Shown: positions 36,202 to 47,719, counted from the stretch's first letter. The stretch: 64,000 bases of DNA from Acidobacteria bacterium OLB17 (GCA_001567505.1 LLEU01000018.1:1-64000); one strand, 5' to 3'. The notes: generated by a model from the sequence alone, not told the origin. Numbers and translations are program-made.

Positions 36202-37697
36202 CTAAGCTTCGGCGGCGGCGATGAGTCTGATCAGGCCGTTCCTCGAAGCTTCCGAGAGCGACTTGACGTCCACGGCGGCCGAGCTCAAGTTCGCAAGCGA
36301 GGTAACGCGTCGGCTTTCGTCGCGGATCTCGATGATCGCGGCGATCGCCTTTTCCGAGGTTGCGGCCGCCAAACCGCCTTCGCCGAATTCCCTTCGCCTC
36401 TTCGCCAACTCGATCAGAAGGTCGGCCTTCGCCGAGATCTGCGGGACGGTGTCCGTGATCGCCTCGGCCTGAGCGAGCACCTCGTCCGCCTTCGCGGCCT
36501 CACCCTTCAGAACGGATGTATCGAAGATCGAGATGAGTGTCTCGGCTTGGTCGTACGGCTCTTCCTGAAGGAGTGCGGCCTCGCGGGCTTTTTCGAGGCT
36601 GCCGGTCGTCGTCAGGATCTGAGCGATCTCGGCGATCGCCTTTGCGGCCTCGCGGTCGTCGATATTCTTTTTTGCGATCTCAAGCCCGCGATCGGCGTGG
36701 CCGAAACCGGCGAACTGCACCGCGATCGCACGCCAGATCGAGTTTCGCGAACGGCTGTCGCGGATCTCGTTCTCCTTTTGGGCCTCGATGATCTCGAACG
36801 CTTCTTCGAGGTCGTTGAGTGCATCTTCATTCTCGCCGGACGTGGAAAGGTGGCGTGCGAATGCGAGCAAGGTCGCGGCCGCCTGCGTCTTATCCGTCAT
36901 CTCGCCGAGAGCTTTTTCCGCCAACGCATTGCTGCCGGCCTGCAGAAGGCCGAGGGCGGAACTGCCAAGATAGAAATCCTTGTGAGAGCTTTCGATCTTT
37001 TCTGCGAGGTCGTGAGCTTTCTGAAAAGTTTTGACGGCGAGGTCGCGGCGTTCGGCCGTGATGAAAAGATTCCCGGTCTCGCAAACGGCTCGCACCTGTT
37101 CCTCGGGATGTTCGATCTCGTCGGCCGAGACAAGGCTTTCCTGCAGTACGGCGACCGCGTCGTCCGAGCGTTTGTCGGCGATCCATTTCGTTGCGATCTG
37201 CTGAAATGCCTGCACTCTTGCGGTCGCAAATTCGATCGCGGCGACCGCGTCCTTCGCGTCGCGACATCTGCCTTTTCGGACTCCACCGCCGCGATCGCCG
37301 CATCGACAAAATCCGGCTGCGCCATCTGCGAAGCGATCTCGCGTGCGAACTCAACATCGCCAGACGCCGCTTTCGACATCCCGAGGCGTTCGAGCGCAAG
37401 CAGCCGCATTCCGTCATCCTCGATCGCCTCGACGAGCTGGAGCGCGTATTCGTTGTCGTCGATCTCGACGCATTTCTCAGCGACCGAGACGATCAGCTTG
37501 TCGCGAGTGAACGGGTCATCGACCGTGTTCGCGAGCTCGGCGGCAAGATCGACGTTCCCGCGATCAAGGTAAATGGGCACGACCGCCGACATCGATTCGG
37601 CTTGGCCGTCGGCCGTGTGAATGCGTTCGCCGATGAACGTGGCCGCGGCGAGAAGGTCGAGCTCGGCTTCATCGCGAGAGATAAAATTTGAACTCAT
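36202..37697 (-). CDS. Helical-repeat protein of unknown function, frameshifted here
   Basis: The repaired product is about 498 residues, all helical, made of degenerate TPR-like repeats of about 35-40 residues such as DEYALQLVEAIEDDGMRLLALERLG-type units (exact wording varies) and LEKAREAALLQEEPYDQAETLI. The first frame reads to SEKADVA, and the second frame resumes with DAKDAVAAIEFATARVQAF. One base, probably a G, is missing near 37255-37265. No signal peptide or catalytic motif is seen. It is followed upstream by a HAD gene three bases away on the same strand and faces lysA at its 3' end. Function is unknown. Confidence 0.7.
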
Positions 37698-37700
37698 AGT

Positions 37701-38399
37701 TTATTCGGTGGAAAAGACCAGCCTGATCGATTCCGGGAACCAATCGCGAAGGTCCTTCGCCGTCGCTCTTGCACCGGCGGCACGCATCTTTTCCGCCGCC
37801 ACTGTGTTCGTTACGCCGAGTGCCTGAAGATCCGCCTTGACCGCCGCCGCGACTCCCGGCGGGCTGTCCTCGATCACGACGCATTCTTCACGCGTCATCG
37901 GAAGATGGCCGGCATCCGTCCGCACGGCGTCGATGCGTCGAAAGCCAAGGTCGTAACCTTCAGGATCGGGCTTACACTTTGTCACGTCGGCCGAAGTTAC
38001 GATCGTCGAGAAGAAATGCTTCAGGCCCGCACGCTCAAGAACGTATTCGATCTCGCTTGGGTTCGCCATGCTTACGATCCCGAGCGTGAAAGCGCGTGAC
38101 ATCTTCTCGATGAAATCCTCGATGCCTTCAAAGAGCGGCAGTTTGCCGTCAACTTCGCGTCGCCAGGCGCTTGTCTTGGCGGCGATGATCTCGTCACATT
38201 CCTCATCGGAAACGGCCTTTGCGACACGATCGAACGCCGCGCGGACGAACGTCCTGTCGTCCATGCCGAGCGAATCGTAATATTCCTCTTCCGTAAGCTC
38301 GACCCCGCGTTCCTTCAAGACGGCTTGATACGACCGCATCTGTATCGCCTCATCGTCAATGATGACGCCGTTGAAATCCATCAGTATCGCTTTGATCAT
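37701..38399 (-). CDS. HAD-IA hydrolase with Asn in place of the second motif I Asp
   Basis: The product has 232 residues and resembles beta-phosphoglucomutase/phosphatase proteins. Motif I reads MDFNGVIIDDE, so the usual DxD is DxN. Motif II is around GIVSMAN, motif III is the Lys in KCKPDPEGYDLG, and motif IV is VIEDSPPG. The second Asp acts as general acid/base in HAD phosphatases, so its replacement may slow turnover or indicate a different reaction. It lies between the FAD oxidase and the repeat-protein gene and is probably co-transcribed with them. Confidence 0.82.
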   Translation of the reverse strand: MIKAILMDFNGVIIDDEAIQMRSYQAVLKERGVELTEEEYYDSLGMDDRTFVRAAFDRVAKAVSDEECDEIIAAKTSAWRREVDGKLPLFEGIEDFIEKMSRAFTLGIVSMANPSEIEYVLERAGLKHFFSTIVTSADVTKCKPDPEGYDLGFRRIDAVRTDAGHLPMTREECVVIEDSPPGVAAAVKADLQALGVTNTVAAEKMRAAGARATAKDLRDWFPESIRLVFSTE

Positions 38400-38422
38400 A
38401 AGTTTCGTTCTCCCGTCGCCTT

Positions 38423-39914
38423 TTAGGCCGCAAGGTACGACTCGGCGAAAACGTTCCCGCGGCCGAGAATTCCTTTCGGGTCAAGGGCGCGTTTGACCTC
38501 GGCCATCTCGTTCAGGTAGCGTTCGCCTTTCATCGCGGCAAGGTAATGCCGCTTCAACTTTCCGATCCCGTGTTCGGCCGAAACGCAGCCGCCGAGCATT
38601 ATCGCTTGTGCAACGCAGCGGCCGTAGATATGCCGCGAACGCGTCGCTTCTTCCTCGGTCTTAGGAAGAAGGTTCGCGTGCAGATGCCCGTCGCCGATGT
38701 GCCCGAAGATGACGTATTCGATGCCGCTCGCGTCGAGAATATTCTCGTAAAAACGCAGGAAGCTCTCGAACTTCGCATCCGGCACGGCCATATCCGTCCC
38801 GATCTTCTTCTGCTTGTTGCGAACGACGCGTTCATTCACGGTGACGGGCAGTGCGTGGCGAAATTCGCGCATCTTCGCAAGGTCCTGTTCGTTGGTCGTG
38901 AACCACGAAGTTTCCTGCGCGGCATTGTGCTTTTCAAGAAGAGCGTTCCACGCCTCAAGCAGTGCGTCCTCGGTCGCGGGCGTAGTCTCCTGTTCGAAGA
39001 AGATCGCACCGGCCATGCCCGAGGGAGTTTCAGGAAAACGCTCCGAGATCAGCGAGAGCGAATTGCGGTCGAAGTACTCGATAAGGGCAGCGTCCATCCG
39101 GGCGTTCCCGTTTGTCTCGGCCTGCTTTCGAGAGGCCGTGCGTGCCTCGTTCACGAACGACAGCAGGTCGTTCTCACGCGGAAAAAAGACGATGCCGCTG
39201 AAAAACCCTTCGGGTTTCTTTAGGAGAGCAAGCTTGGCTTCGACGATGACGCCGAGCGTGCCTTCGCTGCCGATGAAGAGGTCGATCGCGTCGAGTTCAT
39301 CGGCGTTGAAATAGCCGCTTACGTTCTTCCGCACGTCCGGGCGTTCGTACGTCGGCACACGCACGGCGATCTCGCGGCCATTTTCGGTGACGACATTGAC
39401 GAAGCCGTCCGTTGCAATGGCCTCACCACGCCTGAGCGTCAGGAACTCGCCCGTCGCAAGCACGACGCGGATCTCCTGAACGTAATTCCGCGTCGCACCG
39501 TACTTAAAACTCCTCGATCCCGAAGCGTTCGTTGCGATGTTGCCCCCGATCTGACAGCTCCACTCGGTCGGGTCCGGCGGATAAAAGAGGCCTTCCGCAT
39601 CGGCCGCCTTTTGAAGGTCGGCAAGGATCACACCCGCTCCAACGCTCGCGATCCGTGCTTCGCGGTCGATCGAGAATGCGTTCAAACGTTCCATCGACAA
39701 GATCGTGCCGCCAAAAGGTATCGAACCGCCGACCGTGCCCGTCCGCGCGCCGCTCACGGTAACGGCCGTCCCGTTCGCCATTCGCCTCAGAAAGCACGGC
39801 CGCGACCTCGTCCGCACTCTCGGCGATAATGAGCCGCTCAGCGTGCCCGCCCTGCAAATTACTCGCATCCGTAAGGTAATTTTGAAGCTCGGCGGCCTCG
39901 GTTCTCACCTGCAT
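38423..39914 (-). CDS. FAD-linked oxidase, D-lactate/glycolate dehydrogenase type, frameshifted here
   Basis: The N-terminal frame starts at the ATG 39914 (MQVRTEAAELQNYL). The second frame takes over near 39777-39782, where one G appears to be inserted; removing it gives ANGTAVTVSGARTGTVGG, the FAD-binding PP-loop region. The repaired length is about 496 residues. The FAD domain shows the GGNIATNASGSRSFKYG segment, and the C-terminal domain ends with SAEHGIGKLKRHYL and LDPKGILGRG, typical of GlcD/DLD enzymes. It would oxidise a 2-hydroxy acid such as D-lactate. MurQ in this island produces D-lactate, which makes that substrate attractive but unproven. Confidence 0.82.
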
Positions 39915-39959
39915 AACGTAAGAGTTTAAGGCGTTCCGGAGATGTTTACAAACTACGAA

Positions 39960-40130
39960 GCTCCCGAAGGAGCGACAGAATTTAGCCCCATTTGGAGCGA
40001 AATGGAGCACAAAACGCGATGTTTGTTCCGTTCCGCGCGCGGTGGAACAAGTGGAACAGGGTGGAACATTTACTTGAGCGCGAGCCCGGGCCTTCGTTTT
40101 CCCTCGATATCCACTAGCTAAAGCTAGCGG
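39960..40130. repeat. Intergenic palindromic repeat remnants upstream of the FAD oxidase
   Basis: The 280-bp gap holds three small hairpins: GCTCC-CGAA-GGAGC at 39960-39973, CCATTT-6-AAATGG at 39988-40005, and CCACTAGC-TAAA-GCTAGCGG at 40111-40130 (one mismatch). Between them GTGGAACA occurs three times at 40042, 40051 and 40061. The pattern resembles scattered intergenic palindromes seen in many bacterial genomes. No gene is visible here. Confidence 0.5.
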
Positions 40131-40194
40131 CAACTCAAAAGGCCCGCTGAGACCTTTGCCCTGGCTGCTTTTCCTCCGGATCATTCCCAAAACT

Positions 40195-42197
40195 TTAGAC
40201 GTATTCCAGCTGTCGTTCGCGTAGGTATTTCAGGCGGTCCCGGATCTCGGCCGCCTGTTCGAATTTCATTTCCTTTGCGGCCGCCCGCATATCTACCTCG
40301 AGTTGGCCGATCGTTTCCTTTAACTGAGAGGGCGAGAACTCGTCGAACTTATCAAGCTCGAGCGGCACCTTGAAATAATCCGCTTCGTAGGCCGTAACGA
40401 GAGTGGCCTCGATCGGTTTTACGATCGTCTTCGGCGTGATGTTGTTCTCGCGATTGTACTCCTCCTGGATCGCCCGCCGACGCGCCGTTTCGTCGATCGC
40501 ATACCGCATCGAATCCGTGATCTTGTCGGCATAAAGTATCGCCTTGCCCTCGGCGTTGCGGGCCGCGCGGCCGATCGTCTGTATGAGCGATCGCTCGCTG
40601 CGAAGAAAACCTTCCTTATCCGCGTCGAGGATCGCAACGAGCGAGACCTCGGGCAGGTCGAGGCCCTCGCGAAGAAGGTTGATGCCGACAAGGACGTCAA
40701 ATTCACCTCGCCGCAGGTCGCGAAGTATCTTTATGCGTTCGAGCGTGTGAATGTCGCTGTGAAGGTACGCGACCTTTACGCCGACCTCAGCGAAATATTC
40801 GCTCAGATTCTCCGCCATTCGCTTCGTGAGCGTCGTGACAAGCACGCGTTCGTTCCGCTCGGCACGCTTTCGACATTCTTCGAGAAGGTCGTCGATCTGC
40901 CCTTTTACGGGCCGTACTTCAACGACCGGATCGAGAAGGCCGGTCGGGCGGATTATCTGTTCGATGACCTCGCCTTCCGTCTGCTCGAGCTCGAAAGACC
41001 CGGGCGTTGCCGAAACGTAGATCGTCTGGCCGCGACGCGCCTCGAATTCCGCAAAATTCAGCGGCCTGTTGTCCTTTGCGCTCGGAAGACGGAAACCGTA
41101 CTCGACGAGCGTTCCCTTTCGCGATTGATCGCCTTTGTACATCGCGCCGAGCTGCGGCACCGTCTGGTGCGATTCGTCGATCACGAGCATCGCGTCCGAC
41201 GGCAGATAATCGAGCAGCGTCGGCGGCGGTTCGCCGGGCTTCTTGCCGGTCAAATGCCTCGAATAATTCTCGATGCCGCGGCAAAATCCCATCTCCTTGA
41301 TCATTTCGAGGTCATACATCGTGCGTTGATGCAGGCGTTGGGCCTCGACGATCTTGCCTTCTTCGACGAGGAACTTCTCGTGCTCGTCCAGCTCCGCACG
41401 GATCGTCTGCACCGCGTGCCGGATCGTCTTTTTCGACATCACGAAGTGCGTCTTCGGGTAGATCGGGATGCGGTTCTCGTGTTTCTCTAGAACCTCGCCG
41501 AGCAGCGGGTCGATCGTCGAGACCGAATCGATCTCGTCGCCCCAAAATTCAATTCGATAGGCCTGGTCCTGATAGCTCGGATATAGCTCGACGATGTCGC
41601 CGCGGACACGGAACGCACCACGCTCGAAGTCAATATTCACCCGCTCATACTGCAGTTCGACAAGCCGCTGAAGAAACTCGTCCCGCTTGATCTTCATCCC
41701 AGGCTCAACGAACATCAGCATTCCGTAATATGCGTCCGGGTCGCCGAGGCCGTAGATGCACGAAACGGACGCAACGACGATCACGTCGTGCCGCTCGAAA
41801 AGCGAACGCGTCGCACTCAGGCGCAGGCGGTCGATCTCTTCATTGATCGTCGCTTCTTTTCGATGTAAAGGTCGGCCGCCGGAACGTAGGCTTCGGGTTG
41901 GTAGTAGTCGTAATAGGAGACGAAATATTCGACAGCGTTCTCCGGAAAGAATGTTTTGAATTCCTGATAAAGCTGGGCGGCGAGCGTCTTGTTGTGGGCA
42001 AGGACAAGCGTCGGCCGCTGGACGCGTTCGATCACGCTCGCGATCGTGAACGTCTTTCCGCTGCCTGTGATCCCGAGCAAAACCTGGTCTTTTACACCGC
42101 CGTTCAGCCCCTCGACGATCTGCGCGATCGCCGCCGGTTGGTCGCCTTTTGGTTGATTTTCAGAAATGAGACGAAATTGCACACTTTCATCATACAT
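40195..42197 (-). CDS. uvrB: Excinuclease ABC subunit B, frameshifted here
   Basis: UvrB is the helicase-like damage-verifying subunit of nucleotide excision repair. The N-terminal frame holds [19 protein letters not shown], Walker [11 protein letters not shown] and [19 protein letters not shown]. The expected continuation [12 protein letters not shown] is found in the next frame. One G is missing in AAAAG-GAAGCG at 41855-41856. The rest is intact: [16 protein letters not shown], the DESH-type helicase motif, the helicase C domain ([24 protein letters not shown]) and the C-terminal UVR motif ([22 protein letters not shown]). The repaired length is about 667 residues, normal for UvrB. The ATG at 42197 is chosen; a GTG five codons in is possible. 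Confidence 0.93.
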
Positions 42198-42211
42198 CAA
42201 TCCGAAGGCGC

Positions 42212-42247
42212 AAAAAAGCCGCCCGATCCACGCTTGGAACGGGCGGC
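42212..42247 (-). terminator. Terminator after the HEAT-repeat gene
   Basis: On the minus strand GCCGCCCG pairs with CGGGCGGC around a 14-nt loop and six T residues follow. It lies between the HEAT-repeat gene and uvrB, on the same strand as both. Confidence 0.85.
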
Positions 42248-42279
42248 TTCATCGTTTCGGATCTGCCTCGAAAGAGCGT

Positions 42280-43497
42280 TCAGGCGGCGACCGCTTCGCC
42301 GATCTCTGCAAGGTCCTTGAGCCTTTCTTTTACTTCGTCCGAGTAGCCCTCGACGCCAACGGCCTTGAACGCCTCGATCGAATCCGGCTCCGCAACGACC
42401 GCCGCAACGTGCAGCAAAGCAAGGCGGATGCGGTCATCCCTGGTGTTCTTGAACGCATCGACGATCGGCTGCATCTCGCCAGCTTTCAGGACAAGGGCGA
42501 CGAGCGCGAACGCTTCATAGGCGATCTTCATATCCTGATGGATCAAACGGTCGATCGATTTGCTCAGAATGGCGGATTCGATCGCCGCCTTCGCGGCCAT
42601 CTTCATCCTGAACCTGTCGTCGGTGTTGATAATGCGCTTCCAGGCCTCGGCCCGGTCAAAGCTCAGACGGAATAGCCCTCGAGCCGCTGCTGCCCGAACT
42701 TCCCTTGTCGGGTCGGCACACGCAAGCAGGATCGTCTCGAATACCGATTCGTGATCGAACTCGGCAAGGGCGGACACCGCCTTTGAACGGATGTTCGCTG
42801 AAAGGTCATAGAGAGCCATCTGCGAAAGGCCTTCGACGGCATTTCGCGTCTTGAATTTTGCGAGAACCTTGACGGCGAGCTCGCGAAACGTCTCTTCCTC
42901 TTCGAACTCATCCTGAGCCTGCTCGACGGCGCTTAGCAGGTCGGGGTCATAACCCACCGGCAGCTTGTCGAAAGGCCTTGCCTCCGTGATCTGGATGAAC
43001 GAATGAACCGGAAGCTGCGAATACTGATATTTTCGGAGCTTCTCCTGATAGGCTCGGGCCGCCGTCGCTGCGTCGATCTTTGCAAGCTGCGGCTGCGGTC
43101 GCGGCCTTCGGGGACGCTCTTTTGCACGGCGGTCTTCACCGCTGCGGCGTTCTGCTTTCGGGCCGACGACCTTCTTCTTCTTTTTCGACTTGCTGAACCA
43201 TGCGATCTCTTCGTTCGCATCAACGTGATGCGCCGTCGCCCAGGCATCGGCCTTCACGTCCTCGCCTTCTTCTTCGGCGGCAGGAATGCCTTGCTTGCTC
43301 CGCTGCCAAAGGTAATAGGCGATGCCGAAAAGGCCGCCCGCAAGCAGCAGGTAGCTGATCCAGGTCCAAAGTCCGCCGCCGTCGTCCGGCGGTGCCGCCG
43401 GTTTTGCGGCCTGAAAAGCGAATATCTGTCCGGAGAGGATCATACCGGCAGAGAACGTTGGGAGTGCCTTTCGGCAAAAAATACTGAGAATACTCAT
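42280..43497 (-). CDS. Membrane-anchored HEAT-repeat protein
   Basis: The product has 405 residues from the ATG at 43497. It has a hydrophobic N-terminus, then a second membrane helix (LWTWISYLLLAGGLFGIAYYLW). A highly basic segment with KSKKKKKVVGPKAERR and RRAKERPRRPRP follows. The C-terminal half has HEAT-like repeats such as IRSKAVSALAEFDHESVFETILLACADPTREVRAAAARGLF (two neighbouring units). No enzyme motif is visible. The basic linker could bind nucleic acid or membrane, and the HEAT domain is probably a cytoplasmic scaffold. Function is unknown. Confidence 0.75.
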   Translation of the reverse strand: MSILSIFCRKALPTFSAGMILSGQIFAFQAAKPAAPPDDGGGLWTWISYLLLAGGLFGIAYYLWQRSKQGIPAAEEEGEDVKADAWATAHHVDANEEIAWFSKSKKKKKVVGPKAERRSGEDRRAKERPRRPRPQPQLAKIDAATAARAYQEKLRKYQYSQLPVHSFIQITEARPFDKLPVGYDPDLLSAVEQAQDEFEEEETFRELAVKVLAKFKTRNAVEGLSQMALYDLSANIRSKAVSALAEFDHESVFETILLACADPTREVRAAAARGLFRLSFDRAEAWKRIINTDDRFRMKMAAKAAIESAILSKSIDRLIHQDMKIAYEAFALVALVLKAGEMQPIVDAFKNTRDDRIRLALLHVAAVVAEPDSIEAFKAVGVEGYSDEVKERLKDLAEIGEAVAA

Positions 43498-43684
43498 TTC
43501 AAAAAAATCAGAAAGAAGGTGCAAGATCAGTTACCAATAACCTGTTTCAATGGGGTGTGAAAAGGGCTCGCGCGTCCCGGGGGAAGGCCTCAAAAGCGTG
43601 TGCTCTTGTCGCCGTTCCCTATTATGCCTAAAAATTCCTCATTTGTCATCAAAATTCTTCAACCGTGTTAATAGATATACAACA

Positions 43685-43744
43685 TTCGGGATTTTCCCGA
43701 AAATTTTTGCCGGGCTTTGCCTTTGGGTTCAAAGAGGGCATAAT
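43685..43744 (+). promoter_or_regulatory. Candidate hairpin and promoter upstream of purC
   Basis: A perfect 7-bp hairpin (TTCGGGA-TTT-TCCCGAA, 43685-43701) is followed by a five-T run, and then by TTGCCT (43717-43722) and CATAAT (43739-43744) with a 16-bp spacer. This would place the transcription start about ten bases before the purC ATG. The assignment is tentative. Confidence 0.4.
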
Positions 43745-43761
43745 ATTGGTTCTTGTCCGCT

Positions 43762-44658
43762 ATGACAGCAACCGCAACTCTTTCAAGCAGCGAAATCCCC
43801 GGCTTAAAGTTACTCCACCGAGGCAAGGTCCGAGACGTATATGAGGTTGACGACGATCGCCTTCTCCTTGTCGCGACCGACCGCCTGTCGGCATTCGACT
43901 GTGTTCTGCCTACGCCGATCGAGCAGAAGGGCGTCGTACTGACGCAGCTTTCGGCCTTCTGGTTCGAGAAGCTCGCGAACATCATCCCGAATCATCTGAT
44001 CACGGCGAACACCGCCGAGATGCCGGAACCGATCGCGGGCGATCCGCGGCTCGAGGGCCGCTGCAGCCTTGTAAAACGGACGGAGGTGATCCCGTTCGAA
44101 TGTGTCGTTCGCGGTTATCTGGAAGGTTCGGGCTGGAAGGATTACAAGGAAACGGGCGGCGTATCGGGTTACAGCCTGCCAAAGGGACTCGCACAGTGCG
44201 ACCGGCTTCTCGAACCGATCTTCACGCCGGCGACGAAGGCCGTCGAAGGGCACGATGAGAATATCACCGGCCTCGAATTCAAGTCCGCGGTCGGCGCCGA
44301 AGCGGCTGCCGCATTAAAGGCCGCGTCGATGAAACTCTATTCCGCCGCTGCCGAATACGCACGCGAACGCGGCATCATCATCGCCGATACGAAATTCGAA
44401 TTCGGTATCGACACGAAGGGCAACATCCTACTGATCGACGAGATACTTACGCCGGATTCTTCGAGGTTTTGGGACGCCGCGAAATACGAGCCCGGCCATC
44501 CGCAGCCGTCTTTCGACAAGCAGTTCGTCCGCGAATACCTCGAGACGCTCGATTGGGACAAGAAACCGCCTGCACCGCCGCTGCCGCCTGAGATCGCGGC
44601 CGCGACCAGCCAGCGTTATCTCGATGCTTACTTCATTTTGACGGGCGAGTCTTTGTAA
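43762..44658 (+). CDS. purC: Phosphoribosylaminoimidazole-succinocarboxamide synthase
   Basis: PurC joins aspartate to CAIR in purine synthesis. The product has 298 residues from the ATG at 43762. Signature segments are LLHRGKVRDVYEV, LLVATDRLSAFDC, ECVVRGYLEGSGWKDY, then TPATKAVEGHDENI, IIIADTKFEFGID and LIDEILTPDSSRFW. The length of about 300 matches the larger PurC class seen in many phyla. Its 3' end overlaps the convergent MOSC gene by 31 bp. Confidence 0.96.
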   Translation: MTATATLSSSEIPGLKLLHRGKVRDVYEVDDDRLLLVATDRLSAFDCVLPTPIEQKGVVLTQLSAFWFEKLANIIPNHLITANTAEMPEPIAGDPRLEGRCSLVKRTEVIPFECVVRGYLEGSGWKDYKETGGVSGYSLPKGLAQCDRLLEPIFTPATKAVEGHDENITGLEFKSAVGAEAAAALKAASMKLYSAAAEYARERGIIIADTKFEFGIDTKGNILLIDEILTPDSSRFWDAAKYEPGHPQPSFDKQFVREYLETLDWDKKPPAPPLPPEIAAATSQRYLDAYFILTGESL

Positions 44659-45467
44659 ACGACGACCTCGACCTTGTCGCCGACCGAGATCGTGCCGCTC
44701 GCGTTCTCGGCAATGAGATTTTGCCCGAAGAACGCACCGCGTTTGCCGTTGAGCACGGCGCTTCGATATTCGGAAAGCGTCTTTAGCGGGTCTTTGCCGT
44801 CGAATTTGCCTTGCGAGGGGTCGATCGTCGTTACTACACAGCGTCCTTTGAGTTTCACGCCGTAGAACGTGTTCGCTCCGATACGAAATTCCTGCCAGCG
44901 ATCCTCTTCATAAGGTTCGCTTCCCTTTACGACAAAATTCGGCCGAAATCGCCGCATCTCGACGGGCTTGTCCAGATGCGTGTTGAGGTCCGCAAGCGAG
45001 GATTCACCGATCAAAAGGAAAGGATAGCCGTCCGCGAAACTTACGACATCGGTCTCACGGACGCGATATTCGGCGCTTACCGGCCGGCGAGAAGCCTGCG
45101 GCATATGCGCTAGCCGAAGACGCGTACCGAGAGCGTCGCTGAACCATTCGTTCACGTCGTCGCCGTAGATCTCGCCTTCGACCGTGCTCTCGAACACGGT
45201 AACCGGCCGCCGAACTCCATTCTCCGGCGAGAAGGCGATAAGCAGCGGCTCTAACCCTTCGCGGCTAACGGTCAGGCCGTCCGTGCCGATCGCAACGTCG
45301 ATCAACGCCATCGATGGCAGGACCCTTTGCGTCACAAAGCGGTCGTTCTCATCGACGAGCATCCATCGGCGGTCATATTTCAGGCCGCGGTCGTCGATCT
45401 CGGCCGTCTCGAGCGAGATGCCGCGAAGCGATTTGATCGGGTAGATATTGATCTCGGAAAGGATCAT
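44628..45467 (-). CDS. MOSC-domain protein with N-terminal MOSC beta-barrel
   Basis: The product has 279 residues from the ATG at 45467. The N-terminal domain opens with ILSEINIYPIKSLRGI and RGLKYDRRWMLVDENDRFVTQR, the MOSC_N signature. The MOSC domain includes FRPNFVVKG, CVVTTIDPSQGK and GAFFGQNLIAENASGTISVGD. The Cys in KGRCVVTTID is the conserved position thought to bind molybdenum cofactor in mARC/YcbX-like proteins. A role in reducing N-hydroxylated compounds is known for relatives. It converges on purC with a 31-bp overlap. Confidence 0.9.
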   Translation of the reverse strand: MILSEINIYPIKSLRGISLETAEIDDRGLKYDRRWMLVDENDRFVTQRVLPSMALIDVAIGTDGLTVSREGLEPLLIAFSPENGVRRPVTVFESTVEGEIYGDDVNEWFSDALGTRLRLAHMPQASRRPVSAEYRVRETDVVSFADGYPFLLIGESSLADLNTHLDKPVEMRRFRPNFVVKGSEPYEEDRWQEFRIGANTFYGVKLKGRCVVTTIDPSQGKFDGKDPLKTLSEYRSAVLNGKRGAFFGQNLIAENASGTISVGDKVEVVVYKDSPVKMK

Positions 45468-45515
45468 AAACTTGACAATACCATTATCAGATTTTCTATA
45501 CACGCCCGCAACGCC

Positions 45516-45545
45516 TTGACAACGGCCTTGCGAGTTCCATATACT
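45516..45545 (+). promoter_or_regulatory. Sigma-70-type promoter of groES-groEL
   Basis: A perfect -35 box TTGACA (45516-45521) and TATACT (45540-45545) are separated by 18 bp. The -10 box runs into the CIRCE-like operator. Confidence 0.75.
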
Positions 45546-45570
45546 AGCACTCTTGAGCCGAGACTGCTAA
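45544..45570 (+). promoter_or_regulatory. CIRCE-like operator (HrcA site) upstream of groES
   Basis: CTAGCACTC, a 9-bp spacer and GACTGCTAA match the CIRCE consensus TTAGCACTC-N9-GAGTGCTAA with one mismatch in each half. It overlaps the -10 box, so HrcA binding would block the promoter. No hrcA gene is in the window. Confidence 0.85.
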
Positions 45571-45644
45571 AACGCACTGTTCTTCGCATGCGAGGCTCAA
45601 GAAAGCTATTTTACTAAACTTTGAGAATAGAAGGAGTTACGAAT

Positions 45645-45962
45645 ATGGCAACGAACATCACACCGCTTCACGATCGCGTGATCATCAAGCGTATCGATGA
45701 TACCGTAAACAAGACCGCCGGCGGACTTTTCATCCCCGACACCGCAAAAGAAAAGCCGCAGGAAGGCGAAGTTATCGCCGCCGGCGAGGGCAAGTATAAA
45801 GAGGACGGCACGCGTCAGGCTCTCGACGTAAAGAAAGGCGACCGCGTTCTTTTCGGCAAATATTCGGGCAGCGAGATCAAACTCGACGGCGAAGAATTCA
45901 TCATTATGCGTGAGGACGAGATCCTCGGCATCATCAACCGCGCAGGCGAAGCGGCTAAATAA
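45645..45962 (+). CDS. groES: Co-chaperonin GroES
   Basis: The product has 105 residues and starts at the ATG preceded by AAGGAG. It is the heptameric lid of the GroEL chamber. The sequence has [14 protein letters not shown], the mobile-loop region [33 protein letters not shown] and the terminal EDEILGII. It forms an operon with groEL, 18 bases downstream, under the promoter and CIRCE-like site described above. Confidence 0.97.
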   Translation: MATNITPLHDRVIIKRIDDTVNKTAGGLFIPDTAKEKPQEGEVIAAGEGKYKEDGTRQALDVKKGDRVLFGKYSGSEIKLDGEEFIIMREDEILGIINRAGEAAK

Positions 45963-47615
<1,653 letters not shown>

Positions 47616-47661
47616 TTTCCCTCACAAGGCCCACGTAGTGTTCAATTATTCAAAACAGGTA

Positions 47662-47693
47662 AGGCTCTCATCCACAGCGGATGGGAGCCTTTC
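47662..47693 (+). terminator. Terminator of the groESL operon
   Basis: AGGCTCTCATCC pairs with GGATGGGAGCCT around a 5-nt loop (one G-T pair), followed by TTTC. The T-run is short, but the stem is strong and sits just after groEL. Confidence 0.7.
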
Positions 47694-47719
47694 ATCCAAG
47701 AAATAAGATTCGACGAATT

